64,000 nt of DNA from an uncultured Massilia sp. (GTDB taxonomy: Bacteria; Pseudomonadota; Gammaproteobacteria; Burkholderiales; Burkholderiaceae_D): assembly GCF_913773735.1 (NCBI RefSeq), contig NZ_CAJYEB010000023.1, forward strand, positions 434,001-498,000, read 5' to 3'. The position numbers were made by a program, and so were the translations under genes. The stretch's first letter is position 1, and the number at the start of each line of letters is the position of its first letter. Below the pieces are notes generated by a model that saw only the letters and a list, made by a program, of their open reading frames with translations, did not search any database and was not told where the DNA came from. Below, piece by piece: positions 7,977 through 17,425 of this stretch.

Positions 7977-8138
7977 ATGGCGACTACCCCCATGCCTACT
8001 CCTGTGCGTTTGCCCCCTGAGCTTAAAGAATGGGTCAAAGCATATGCCAAAGAAAACCGCCGCAGTGTGAGCGCGGAAATCGTGAATATGGTGGCACGCA
8101 CCAAGGAGCAAATCGAAAGGCAAGCAATGTTGGTTTGA
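7977..8138 (+). CDS. Arc-like ribbon-helix-helix DNA-binding protein
   Basis: A 53-aa protein from ATG 7977 (upstream in-frame ATG at 7929 lies within the operator region and is rejected). Residues 7-45 match the Arc fold: PVRLPPELKEWVKAYAKENR, then RSVSAEIVNMV, with the RSVSAEI turn typical of Arc-like prophage repressors. It is followed by a hairpin terminator at 8159. It lacks the acidic tail of its divergent partner, so the two are related in fold but not close copies. Confidence 0.75.
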   Translation: MATTPMPTPVRLPPELKEWVKAYAKENRRSVSAEIVNMVARTKEQIERQAMLV

Positions 8139-8158
8139 TGACAGATCCAGAAAGACGA

Positions 8159-8184
8159 AAGGGCCAGCCTGCCAGCTGACCCTT
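8159..8184 (+). terminator. Hairpin terminator after the Arc-like gene
   Basis: A ten-base-pair-position stem with one C/A mismatch and a 6-base loop, followed by CGGATTTCTTT. It starts 20 bases after the stop codon at 8138. Confidence 0.5.
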
Positions 8185-8290
8185 CGGATTTCTTTATGAC
8201 CGTGCCAGGCGGAACCCTGGAGGCCGTGGCCGAAACGTGTACGAGACGTTTCGACCGCGTTGGACAAGTGCATTCTTGAGGAACAGACAT

Positions 8291-8668
8291 ATGCGCAACG
8301 GAACGAAGGTTAACACAAACACTGGTGATGTGTCATCGCCTGAAGCAAAAAAAGCAGTTAGTCAGTCCCCCATGTTCGAGCCGTTTGAATGGGTTGCTCC
8401 ATCTCATCAAACGGGGCCATATGATCTTATATCCAGCGTGCGGGATCTTGCTGCCGGCGCAGGCGTGATCATGGCTATGATCGAGCAATCGGACATGGAT
8501 CGCGATAACGATGATGCCCCGCTGTTCAATGGTTTTAATCGTGGTCGGCTGCTGCGTATGAGCATTGCAGCGATGGAGGTGATCGACAACCAGATCGAGC
8601 GTCATTTCGAACGCATGACCAAGCAAGGTGAGAAAGCGCATGCTCAAGCGGGGAGGGCGTCAGCATGA
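8291..8668 (+). CDS. Hypothetical protein, first gene of a four-gene operon
   Basis: A 125-aa protein with GAGGAAC upstream of ATG 8291. The first 40 residues are polar and probably flexible. Residues 45-115 look helical (LISSVRDLAAGAGVIMAMIE, then GRLLRMSIAAMEVIDNQIER). I do not recognise it. Its stop overlaps the next ATG in an ATGA junction, and the next two junctions are the same, so four small proteins are translated as one coupled unit. Confidence 0.65.
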   Translation: MRNGTKVNTNTGDVSSPEAKKAVSQSPMFEPFEWVAPSHQTGPYDLISSVRDLAAGAGVIMAMIEQSDMDRDNDDAPLFNGFNRGRLLRMSIAAMEVIDNQIERHFERMTKQGEKAHAQAGRASA

Positions 8669-8865
8669 TTTCTCAGCAACGAATGGTACAGATGTTCACG
8701 GACCTCGACGACGAGGCGCGCCGTTACGTGCTTGCCGTGCTCCAAGGCGAATATGACCGCGTGCAAAGGACGCGGCGTCCGGTGCTGCGCTTGGTTCAAG
8801 GCGGAATGCAGGCGGAAGGCATTTCTAAGCTTACGAAAAGCCGTTCGCGGAGGGCTGCGAAATGA
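8665..8865 (+). CDS. Small hypothetical protein, paralogue of the next gene
   Basis: A 66-aa protein with GGAGG before ATG 8665. It reads MVQMFTDLDDEARRYVLAVL, then GEYDRVQRTRRPVLRLVQGG, then a basic tail. The segment EYxRVQRxRRPVLRLxQGG is shared with the following gene, so the two arose by tandem duplication. The acidic helix followed by an Arg-rich strand and basic tail suggests nucleic-acid or protein binding, but no family is recognised. Confidence 0.65.
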   Translation: MISQQRMVQMFTDLDDEARRYVLAVLQGEYDRVQRTRRPVLRLVQGGMQAEGISKLTKSRSRRAAK

Positions 8866-9071
8866 CGAAGTATGAACGGGTTACAGCTATGTTTTCAGCC
8901 ATCGATGCAGACGGCCAGGATTTCATCTTTTGCATGCTGGAAGCAGAGTACGAGCGAGTACAGCGTGTACGCCGGCCGGTCCTGCGCCTAATCCAGGGCG
9001 GTCCGCCGACTGCAGGCTCAATCCCGAAGCCACGCGCGACAACTCGCACCAAACGGAAGGAGCAGGTATGA
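8862..9071 (+). CDS. Small hypothetical protein, paralogue of the previous gene
   Basis: A 69-aa protein with GGAGG before ATG 8862, overlapping its neighbours by ATGA on both sides. Residues 6-47 repeat the layout of the preceding protein (VTAMFSAIDADGQDFIFCML, then EAEYERVQRVRRPVLRLIQG) and the tail is again basic and threonine-rich. The acidic N-terminal helix has diverged far more than the Arg-rich core, which hints that the core is the functional part. Function unknown. Confidence 0.65.
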   Translation: MTKYERVTAMFSAIDADGQDFIFCMLEAEYERVQRVRRPVLRLIQGGPPTAGSIPKPRATTRTKRKEQV

Positions 9072-9511
9072 CTACGTTCCGCACTGTGCCCGGGAGCCAA
9101 GGGGCTGAGCGCATCACCGGCTTTGACGTCGACCAACTGCTGCGCTCCATCGGCAAGGCCTGCGCGAACGACGGCAGCACGGCGCTGTTTGGCCTACTGC
9201 TGGGCGCCCAGCAGATTTTAGGCCAAGTAAAGGCCGACAGTAGGCGCGCCGTGACGTTGGACGAGGTGGCGCTACTGTCGGCTTACCGCGCCATGAGCGA
9301 TCACGCACGCCGAGAAGTAATCACCGCGGCACGCGCTAGTGCTGAACGATACCCGCGCCATGGGTCATGCCTGACCGATGCCGATTACGCCTCAATTGTG
9401 AATCGTTACGAGGCGGTTGGCGATGTCCAGAACGCTGACATCATCCGTCGACAGTGGGAAGTGGCAATGACCAACGCAGGCATTGCGACAACGGTGGATC
9501 ATAACGATTAA
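9068..9511 (+). CDS. Hypothetical protein, last gene of the four-gene operon
   Basis: A 147-aa protein from ATG 9068 (AAGGAG upstream). It is mostly helical. Residues 65-97 (ALLSAYRAMSDHARREVITA) recall the C-terminal helix found in many phage regulators, in which a phenylalanine or tyrosine precedes a series of small residues and arginine. The two preceding small proteins carry a looser form of the same helix. I do not recognise a family. No terminator is evident before the next gene 206 bases on. Confidence 0.6.
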   Translation: MTTFRTVPGSQGAERITGFDVDQLLRSIGKACANDGSTALFGLLLGAQQILGQVKADSRRAVTLDEVALLSAYRAMSDHARREVITAARASAERYPRHGSCLTDADYASIVNRYEAVGDVQNADIIRRQWEVAMTNAGIATTVDHND

Positions 9512-9717
9512 TTGATGAGCCAGTATGCATTTCCCTTAACACAATTTCTTTCCAGCAAAGGTGGAATACACGTGCTATCTTGAACGATTGCAATTCACGG
9601 CTGAGATTCAGACCGTTATAGTTTCGGCAGTGCCTAGCTTTAGCGGGCGAAAAGGTGGTTCCCTTACTACCCTGGCACTGCCTCCGAATTTCTAAGGGCT
9701 GCGTTTAAGGGAACGCA

Positions 9718-10656
9718 ATGAAGACAGGGTTCTTCGCTATTGGGCTGGCCGAATGGCGCCATGCCTGCGAGATTGGACTTAATCCGGCCGTCGCTTTTCT
9801 GGTTTTGGCATGTGGCACGGGCCGCGACAATCAGACCACAGCCTGGTCGGCCAATGCGGTCCAAGAGTATGGCGGCATCCGCTGGGAGCGCGCCAAGCCC
9901 GCTATTGAGCAGCTGCTCAAGGCGGGGTTACTCACAATGGCGGACAACTCCACAAAAGCCCGGCCACGCTACAAACTGAAAATCTCCGAGGACAGAATCT
10001 GGCTGCCCAAGAACGTCGTCATGCCGCTGGCCGGCGAAGAGCCTATCGTGCATCGGGTGCGCCAGACTCAGGACATCATGACCCTGCGCCTGTTCGTGGA
10101 GCTGTATCACGCCCAGAACCTAGCGGCGGATGGCGGTATTTCCCGCGAGGTCTACTACCGTAAATACGATAAGGAAGTTTGCCGGGACGTCGGCAGCATG
10201 GTCTACCTCGGGTTCACCGATGCGGGTACGTGGGTTTCATGGTCGACGGATGTGACGAAGGTACATCTGGGCAAAGGTGATAAGCGGGGGGAGCCCTTTT
10301 TCCAGCGGATTGCAACTCTCAAGGAAATGGGCCTGATCCAGGAGGCCGCCTACCTTTTTGAGTCGTCCTCCCCAGACGCGGAAATTCTGTTCCCTGTAAA
10401 TGGCCCTGAGCCAGAGGAACGAAGCATTCATGCCACCGCCTATGAAGTGGTCGAGACCAATCTGCAGGGGGGCGCCGCGATCCTCGAGCAGCATCATTAC
10501 GTGATCCCGGTCTATCGTCATCAGAAATCGGCGGAGCTCTACGGCGTCTTTCGCATGCGGTTTCGTGCACAGACAGCCAATACAGGAGCCTGGTATGCAG
10601 TCCTTAAAGAGAAGACGGGCGCCGCCTTGGAGATGTTCCGCAGGGCAATGGTGTAG
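9718..10656 (+). CDS. Hypothetical protein with probable winged-helix N-terminus; replication-type candidate
   Basis: A 312-aa protein with AAGGGAACGCA before ATG 9718. Residues 22-80 read as a winged helix-turn-helix (AFLVLACGTGRDNQTTAWSA, then VQEYGGIRWERAKPAIEQLL and a wing ARPRYKLKI). The rest is a mixed alpha/beta region without a motif I can name. No Walker or endonuclease motif was seen. Its stop is followed two bases later by an array of 10-bp phased repeats, a layout seen with replication initiators and their iterons, so a replication role is a reasonable guess. A transcription regulator is the main alternative. Confidence 0.55.
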   Translation: MKTGFFAIGLAEWRHACEIGLNPAVAFLVLACGTGRDNQTTAWSANAVQEYGGIRWERAKPAIEQLLKAGLLTMADNSTKARPRYKLKISEDRIWLPKNVVMPLAGEEPIVHRVRQTQDIMTLRLFVELYHAQNLAADGGISREVYYRKYDKEVCRDVGSMVYLGFTDAGTWVSWSTDVTKVHLGKGDKRGEPFFQRIATLKEMGLIQEAAYLFESSSPDAEILFPVNGPEPEERSIHATAYEVVETNLQGGAAILEQHHYVIPVYRHQKSAELYGVFRMRFRAQTANTGAWYAVLKEKTGAALEMFRRAMV

Positions 10657-10658
10657 AC

Positions 10659-10728
10659 ATCAAGGTTTATCAAGGTATTTCAAGGTACTTCAAAGGTTGT
10701 AGGAAGTTATCAAGGTGAATCAAGGACC
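10659..10728. repeat. Seven 10-bp phased repeats (ATCAAGGTnn)
   Basis: Consecutive 10-mers: ATCAAGGTTT, ATCAAGGTAT, TTCAAGGTAC, TTCAAAGGTT, GTAGGAAGTT, ATCAAGGTGA, ATCAAGGACC. Units 4 and 5 are degenerate. The period is exactly 10 bases, so every TCAAGG lies on the same face of the helix. Confidence 0.8.
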
Positions 10729-10924
10729 ACCGGGACCGCTCGCTTTCGCGAGGGTTTGACGCCAAGACGAGCGACGACTGAAAGATTCGTAGGGACTGGA
10801 AGATTAGCTGATGCTTCAGGCGCTCGGTACTCGTGAAGAACAATCGAGACAGCCAAGCGCAGTTTGGGCATTGGGGCTACCAAGTAAAGCCGGCATGAAG
10901 GTCGGATGGGAGTGGTATCTTCCG

Positions 10925-10955
10925 AAGACCGCTACGCAAATTAAGTGGCGGTCTT
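10925..10955. repeat. Inverted repeat, 8-bp arms
   Basis: AAGACCGC at 10925-10932 and GCGGTCTT at 10948-10955 with a 15-base spacer. Confidence 0.55.
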
Positions 10956-11100
10956 GGTGGCGGTGTTCGCTTATTTGGGTAGGCGCTGAGGCGAGTTTCG
11001 GGGCGCGCTTTAGAAGTCGGCGAAATGCGCGAAAATGGGGTAGTGCTGCTGCAGATTTTGCTCACGTATGAGTCCAAGGCAAAATGCCTCTACCCTGCCA

Positions 11101-11178
11101 TTAGGTGTCAGGTTGAGACCCCCCTTTGACCTATCACCTAACCACGTCGGATTGTGGTTAGGTGACACGGTGCACCTA
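11101..11178. repeat. Inverted-repeat cluster with four TTAGGTG half sites
   Basis: TCACCTAACCAC at 11134-11145 and GTGGTTAGGTGA at 11154-11165 are perfect 12-bp arms with an 8-base spacer. A direct copy TTAGGTGTCA lies at 11101-11110 and an inverted CACCTAAC near 11171-11178. It lies 150-230 bases before the winged-helix gene at 11332. Confidence 0.65.
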
Positions 11179-11331
11179 ACAGGCTTTTCTTGGTTCGCTG
11201 GACTGCTGTACATAACCACTTCGCTGCCTGCAGAAGCCGCGGCGCAAGGCTGGATCAGAAGATCATTTGCAACCACGCCCGACCGAACTCGGCAACATGG
11301 ATGCATCACATTCATTGCGAGGTTCTAGACC

Positions 11332-11586
11332 ATGAGTAGCCCTAAGTACGAAGGTGGCAAAACGTCCAACTCGAGCTTCATACCACTGAATCTCGAGCAG
11401 CGTACGCATGTGGACACCGCGAGCGCGGCGTTTCACTTGGGCCGCAAGGCGCAGACGATGCGAGTGTGGGCATCGACGGAGAAGGGACCGATTCGGCCAG
11501 TGCGGATCAATGGGAGGTTGAGTTGGCCAGTGGCTGAGATTCGTCGCCTACTCAACTTTGCTGAGATTCAGTCTGCCGCAAGATAA
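11332..11586 (+). CDS. Small winged-helix DNA-binding protein (excisionase-like)
   Basis: An 84-aa protein. Residues 25-75 show the layout of AlpA/excisionase-type proteins: VDTASAAFHLGRKAQTMRVW, then a wing GPIRPVRINGRLSWPVAEIR with the GR-SW pattern typical of these folds. A GAGG lies about ten bases before ATG 11332. It is the last gene before the tRNA-His gene, where an excisionase would be expected, and lies next to the inverted-repeat cluster, which could be its binding region. No integrase gene is adjacent. Confidence 0.65.
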   Translation: MSSPKYEGGKTSNSSFIPLNLEQRTHVDTASAAFHLGRKAQTMRVWASTEKGPIRPVRINGRLSWPVAEIRRLLNFAEIQSAAR

Positions 11587-11644
11587 GCGCCCGAAAAACA
11601 TGCTCAAGGTGCCCAACGATTCTCAAAGTGGGGTTACACAGCGG

Positions 11645-11661
11645 TTACATGAGCCATGTAA
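11645..11661. repeat. Inverted repeat near the element boundary
   Basis: TTACATG-AGC-CATGTAA, perfect 7-bp arms; GGTTACA also occurs as a direct copy just to the left (11633 region). It lies between the last accessory gene and tRNA-His. Confidence 0.4.
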
Positions 11662-11680
11662 GACTTCCAAAAAGCAAAAA

Positions 11681-11700
11681 GCCCAGTTCGAAAACTGGGC
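11681..11700 (-). terminator. Rho-independent terminator of tRNA-His
   Basis: Perfect 8-bp stem GCCCAGTT/AACTGGGC with a 4-base loop; on the minus strand it is followed by TTTTTGCTTTTTGG. It starts 17 bases after the tRNA 3' end. Confidence 0.85.
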
Positions 11701-11717
11701 TAAGTGCTTGATATTCT

Positions 11718-11794
11718 TGGGGTGGCTGATGGGACTCGAACCCACGACGACAGGAATCACAATCCTGGACTCTACCAACTGAGCTACAGCCACC
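11718..11794 (-). tRNA. tRNA-His (GTG anticodon)
   Basis: A full cloverleaf reads on the minus strand. The acceptor stem is GTGGCTG/CAGCCAC with the extra 5' G characteristic of tRNA-His, the anticodon loop is TTGTGAT, the T arm holds GGTTCGAGTCC, and CCA is encoded. The 3' end faces the accessory region, as in elements that use a tRNA 3' end as attachment site. Confidence 0.95.
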
Positions 11795-11906
11795 ACTGTC
11801 TTGCTTTCGTATCTCGTTGTTGCCGAGACAGAACGAGATTATATAGGGTGATCCCCGATCTGGCAAATCTATTTCTGCCAATAGTGCCGAGCCGGTCCCG
11901 CCGTGC

Positions 11907-12737
11907 TCACGGGGCGTCGAAGGTGGTCTCGTGCACCGGCGGGGTCATCCCCAGCAGCACGTCGAACGCGCTCGCCAGCGCGGTGGCGCTGGCGCTGGTC
12001 CAGGCTTCCAGCGTGGCCGGCGCGGTGGCCTGCGGGGCGCGCAGCAGGCCGCCGGCCTCCAGCAGGCGCCCGAGCTGGCGCGCCACCGCCTCGCCGGTGT
12101 CGACCAGCGTGGCGTGGGCATGGCCCGCCTCGGCCGCCACGTGCTCGATCGACGCCTTCACCAGCGGGTAATGGGTGCAGCCGAGCACCAGCGTGTCCGC
12201 GCCCTGTTCGAGCAGCGGCGTCACGTAGCGGCGCAACAGCGTCATCGTTCCTTCGGCGTCGCCGTCCTCGATGCGTTCGACCAGGCCGCGGCAGGGCTGC
12301 AGCAGGAAGGTCGTTTGCGTCCCTTCCGCCACCTGGTCGCGCAGGCGCAGGAACTTCTCGCCCGCCAGCGTGCGCTCGGTGGCCAGCACGCCCACCTTGC
12401 GGCTGCGCGTCGCCGCGGCGGCCGGCTTCAGGCCCGGCTCGACGCCGACGATCGGCATGTCCGGGAAGCGTTCGCGCAGCAGCTTCACGGCCGAGATGGT
12501 GGCCGTGTTGCAGGCGACGACCAGCGCCTTGATGCCGTGTTCGACGAGGAAGCGGGTCACGGCCAGCGAACGTTCGGCCACCACGTGTTCGGGCTTGTCG
12601 CCGTAGGGGGCGAAGCCGGTGTCGGCCACGTAGACCAGGTGTTCGTGCGGGAGTTGCGCGCGGATGTGGCGCAGGATGGAGAGGCCGCCGAGGCCGGAGT
12701 CGAAGATGCCGACGGGGGATGATGCGCGGGTAGTCAT
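11907..12737 (-). CDS. murI: Glutamate racemase
   Basis: Interconverts L- and D-glutamate to supply D-Glu for peptidoglycan. The 276-aa product has the usual length and the cofactor-independent racemase motifs: GIFDSGLGGLSILRHIR near the N-terminus, the first catalytic Cys in VVACNTAT and the second in LVLGCTHYPL. The ATG at 12737 is chosen because the family start (SSPVGIFDSGLGG) follows at once; the longer frame runs into a REP-like repeat. It stands alone between tRNA-His and the fumarase gene. Confidence 0.93.
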   Translation of the reverse strand: MTTRASSPVGIFDSGLGGLSILRHIRAQLPHEHLVYVADTGFAPYGDKPEHVVAERSLAVTRFLVEHGIKALVVACNTATISAVKLLRERFPDMPIVGVEPGLKPAAAATRSRKVGVLATERTLAGEKFLRLRDQVAEGTQTTFLLQPCRGLVERIEDGDAEGTMTLLRRYVTPLLEQGADTLVLGCTHYPLVKASIEHVAAEAGHAHATLVDTGEAVARQLGRLLEAGGLLRAPQATAPATLEAWTSASATALASAFDVLLGMTPPVHETTFDAP

Positions 12738-12782
12738 GAGGTGATGGTATCGCAGCGTGGATACATCGTGGTACTGCGGGGG

Positions 12783-12855
12783 ACATTGGGTCCCGGCCTG
12801 CGCCGGGACGACGTTCGACAGCACGTCGCCCCGGCGTAGGCAGGGGTCCAATGTC
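12783..12855. repeat. REP-like inverted doublet 1
   Basis: Two copies of a roughly 30-base unit with core CCCGGC-CTGC-GCCGGG and edge ACATTGGG, in opposite orientation. Related doublets lie at 29355, 35590 and 57894. Confidence 0.75.
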
Positions 12856-12869
12856 GTGCGACGTGTCGA

Positions 12870-14405
12870 TCAGCCCGCGTTGACCGGAATGCCCTTCAGC
12901 GACTCGATCTTTGCCGACCATTCCTTCGGACCGGTCGTGTGCACCGACGTGCCGGTCGAATCGACGGCGACGGTCACCGGCATGTCCTTGACCTCGAACT
13001 CGTAGATCGCTTCCATGCCCAGGTCCGCGAAGCCCAGCACCTTGGCCGACTTGATCGCCTTCGAGACCAGGTAGGCCGAGCCGCCGACCGCCATCAGGTA
13101 GGCCGACTGGTGCTTCTTGATCGACTCGATCGCCGCCGGGCCGCGTTCGGCCTTGCCGATCATCGAGATCAGGCCGGTCTTCTCCAGCATCATGTCGGTG
13201 AACTTGTCCATGCGGGTGGCGGTCGTCGGGCCGGCCGGGCCGACCACTTCGTCGCCGACCGGATCGACCGGGCCGACGTAGTAGATCACGCGGTTGGTGA
13301 AGTCCACCGGCAGCGGCTCGCCCTTGGCCAGCATGTCCTGGATGCGCTTGTGCGCGGCGTCGCGGCCGGTCAGCATCTTGCCGTTCAGGAGCAGGGTCTG
13401 GCCCGGCTTCCACGAGGCGACTTCTTCCTTCGTCAGCGTGTCGAGGTCGACGCGCTTCGACTTCTCGGTGTCCGGGGTCCAGTGGACTTCCGGCCAGGTC
13501 GACAGCGCCGGCGGTTCGATGTACGACGGGCCCGAGCCGTCCAGCACGAAGTGGGCGTGGCGGGTGGCGGCGCAGTTCGGGATCATCGCCACCGGCTTGC
13601 TGGCCGCGTGGGTCGGGTACATATTGATCTTCACGTCCAGCACGGTCGTCAGGCCGCCCAGGCCCTGGGCGCCGATGCCCAGCGCGTTGATCTTGTCGCA
13701 CAGTTCGATGCGCAGCTCTTCCAGCTTGTTTTGCGGGCCGCGTTGCTTGAGTTCGTACATGTCGATGTCTTCCATCAGCGACTCTTTCGCCATCAGCATC
13801 GCCTTCTCGGCCGAGCCGCCGATGCCGATGCCCAGCATGCCCGGCGGGCACCAGCCGGCGCCCATCAGCGGCACGGTCTTGAGCACCCAGTCGACCAGCG
13901 AGTCGGACGGGTTCAGCATCACGAACTTGGTCTTGTTCTCGGAGCCGCCGCCCTTGGCCGCGACCATCACGTCGACGGTGTCGCCCGGGACCAGCTCCAT
14001 GTGCACCACGGCCGGCGTGTTGTCCTTCGTGTTCTTGCGCTCGAAGTGCGGGTCGGCGACGATCGAGGCGCGCAGCTTGTTGTCCGGGAAGTTGTACGCG
14101 CGGCGCACGCCTTCGTTGACGGCGTCGGTGATCGAGCCGCTGCCGAAGCCTTCGAAGCGCACGTTCATGCCGATCTTCAGGAACACGTTGACGATGCCGG
14201 TGTCCTGGCAGATCGGGCGCTTGCCTTCGGCGCACATGCGCGAGTTGGTCAGGATCTGGGCGATCGCATCCTTGGCGGCCGGGCTCTGCTCGGCCTCGTA
14301 GGCGCGCGCCAGGTGCTGGATGTAGTCGGCAGGGTGGTAGTAGCTGATGTACTGGAGTGCTGCGGCGACCGATTCGATCAGGTCGTCTTGCTTGATGACA
14401 GTCAT
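12870..14405 (-). CDS. fumA: Fumarate hydratase, class I (Fe-S)
   Basis: Catalyses the fumarate/malate step of the TCA cycle. The 511-aa single chain has the length and order of two-domain class I fumarases. The N-terminal domain holds RPICQDTG and GWCPPGMLGIGIGG, and PNCAATRHAHFVLDG carries the third conserved Cys; these three would bind the 4Fe-4S cluster. The C-terminal domain includes GPVDPVGDEVVGPAGPTTAT. The ATG start begins MTVIKQDDLIES. It is followed downstream by REP-like DNA and preceded by the UPF0114 gene on the same strand with a 36-base gap, so the two may be cotranscribed. Being Fe-S dependent it is expected to be oxidant sensitive. Confidence 0.93.
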   Translation of the reverse strand: MTVIKQDDLIESVAAALQYISYYHPADYIQHLARAYEAEQSPAAKDAIAQILTNSRMCAEGKRPICQDTGIVNVFLKIGMNVRFEGFGSGSITDAVNEGVRRAYNFPDNKLRASIVADPHFERKNTKDNTPAVVHMELVPGDTVDVMVAAKGGGSENKTKFVMLNPSDSLVDWVLKTVPLMGAGWCPPGMLGIGIGGSAEKAMLMAKESLMEDIDMYELKQRGPQNKLEELRIELCDKINALGIGAQGLGGLTTVLDVKINMYPTHAASKPVAMIPNCAATRHAHFVLDGSGPSYIEPPALSTWPEVHWTPDTEKSKRVDLDTLTKEEVASWKPGQTLLLNGKMLTGRDAAHKRIQDMLAKGEPLPVDFTNRVIYYVGPVDPVGDEVVGPAGPTTATRMDKFTDMMLEKTGLISMIGKAERGPAAIESIKKHQSAYLMAVGGSAYLVSKAIKSAKVLGFADLGMEAIYEFEVKDMPVTVAVDSTGTSVHTTGPKEWSAKIESLKGIPVNAG

Positions 14406-14441
14406 GAGGATCTCGCTAGGGGGACTTGGGGGAAAACGTTG

Positions 14442-15053
14442 TTATCGATGTTTCGCACTGTCGGCGGTGGCCGACATGATGCGGTCGGTATAGGCGATGG
14501 CCATGGCCGACAGCAGGAAGGCGATGTGGATGCAGGTCTGCGCGACCAGGGTCTTCACGTCGTACGCGTTGGCGTTGATGAAGGTCTTGAGCAGGTGGAT
14601 CGAGGAGATGCCGATGATCGCCATCGCCAGCTTGGTCTTGAGCACGGACGCGTTCACGTACGACAGCCACTCGGGCTGGTCCGGATGGTCTTCCAGGTGC
14701 ATGCGCGACACGAAGGTCTCGTAGCCGCCGACGATCACCATGATCAGGAGGTTCGAGATCATGACCACGTCGATCAGGCCCAGCACCACCAGCATGATCG
14801 TGGTTTCGTTCAGCTTGGTCGGCGGCGGCGCGTTCGGCACGGCGACGGCGGCGATGATGTGGTCGAGCGCTTCCTTGCTGCCCATCGCCGCCATCGCGAG
14901 GTCGACCAGTTCGACCCAGAAGTGGTAGACATAGACGCATTGCGCGAGGATCAGGCCCAGGTACAGCGGCAGTTGCAGCCAGCGGCTGGCGAACATGAAA
15001 TTGGCGAGCGCGGTGCGCTTTTTGGCGCCGTGGTTGGATTGCGATTCGTACAT
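14442..15053 (-). CDS. UPF0114 (YqhA-type) membrane protein
   Basis: A 203-aa inner-membrane protein. It begins with a basic cytoplasmic stretch, and hydrophobic segments lie near residues 22-45, 85-110, 140-160 and 170-190. The sequence FMFASRWLQLPLYLGL, then VISNLLIMVIVGGYETFVSR, is diagnostic of the UPF0114 family, whose function is not settled. It precedes fumA on the same strand. Confidence 0.88.
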   Translation of the reverse strand: MYESQSNHGAKKRTALANFMFASRWLQLPLYLGLILAQCVYVYHFWVELVDLAMAAMGSKEALDHIIAAVAVPNAPPPTKLNETTIMLVVLGLIDVVMISNLLIMVIVGGYETFVSRMHLEDHPDQPEWLSYVNASVLKTKLAMAIIGISSIHLLKTFINANAYDVKTLVAQTCIHIAFLLSAMAIAYTDRIMSATADSAKHR

Positions 15054-15340
15054 TACGGAAGGGGGGCAAGGGTGCGGCTGCGGACAGGACAGCTCGACAT
15101 TCTACACCCGCCGCGCCGCGCCGGCATGCCCTTCGATGTTTCCCAAACGTTGGTAGAATGACCTCGGGATGCCCGAGCGGCCGCGCCCGTGTCGTCGCTT
15201 GCCGCGCTTGCCGTTGTTGCATGTGTAAGCACTCAGTAAGCGAGACCGCATAAGGTATGTGGCAAAACTACCAGGATCCCTTCCTGCGCCGCATGCGGCG
15301 CGGGACCATCGCCGGGGTCCGCATTACTAAGGAGACTAGT

Positions 15341-17329
<1,989 letters not shown>

Positions 17330-17376
17330 TCGCTCGGGCAATGTAGGGTTTAATCTGTATTCAGATTGCAGAGTTG

Positions 17377-17410
17377 ACGCCGTTCCGGGAAACCGGCACG
17401 GCGTTTTTTT
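17377..17410 (+). terminator. Rho-independent terminator of acs
   Basis: ACGCCGT-T-CCGG-GAAA-CCGG-C-ACGGCGT followed by a run of seven T, 47 bases after the acs stop. Confidence 0.9.
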
Positions 17411-17425
17411 ATGCGCAGTGCCGGC

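Larger units (their letters stand above)
10657..11331. other. 675-bp non-coding region rich in repeats
   Basis: No convincing gene on either strand; open frames here lack ribosome sites and overlap the repeats. It holds the 10-bp array (10659-10728), a CTCGC-TTTC-GCGAG hairpin at 10739-10752, the inverted repeat at 10925-10955 and the cluster at 11101-11178. It may be a control region such as an origin or attachment/recombination site of the integrated element. Confidence 0.6.

Noticed and set aside
11068-11328. Plus-strand frame across the TTAGGTG repeat cluster
   Set aside because: No ribosome site, and it is read through inverted repeats; the composition is not that of a conserved protein.
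1-11600. CRISPR array or retron
   Set aside because: The repeats found (24-bp coding repeats, 10-bp array, inverted repeats) lack the spacing of a CRISPR array, and no Cas or reverse transcriptase gene is present.
11558-11782. Plus-strand frame containing GLEPTTTGITILDSTN
   Set aside because: It is the antisense reading of tRNA-His.
14438-14452. TGTTATCGATGTTT, a near match to the LacI operator of the sugar locus
   Set aside because: It matches 12 of 14 bases but lies over the stop codon of the UPF0114 gene, far from any sugar gene and downstream of the coding unit; probably chance.
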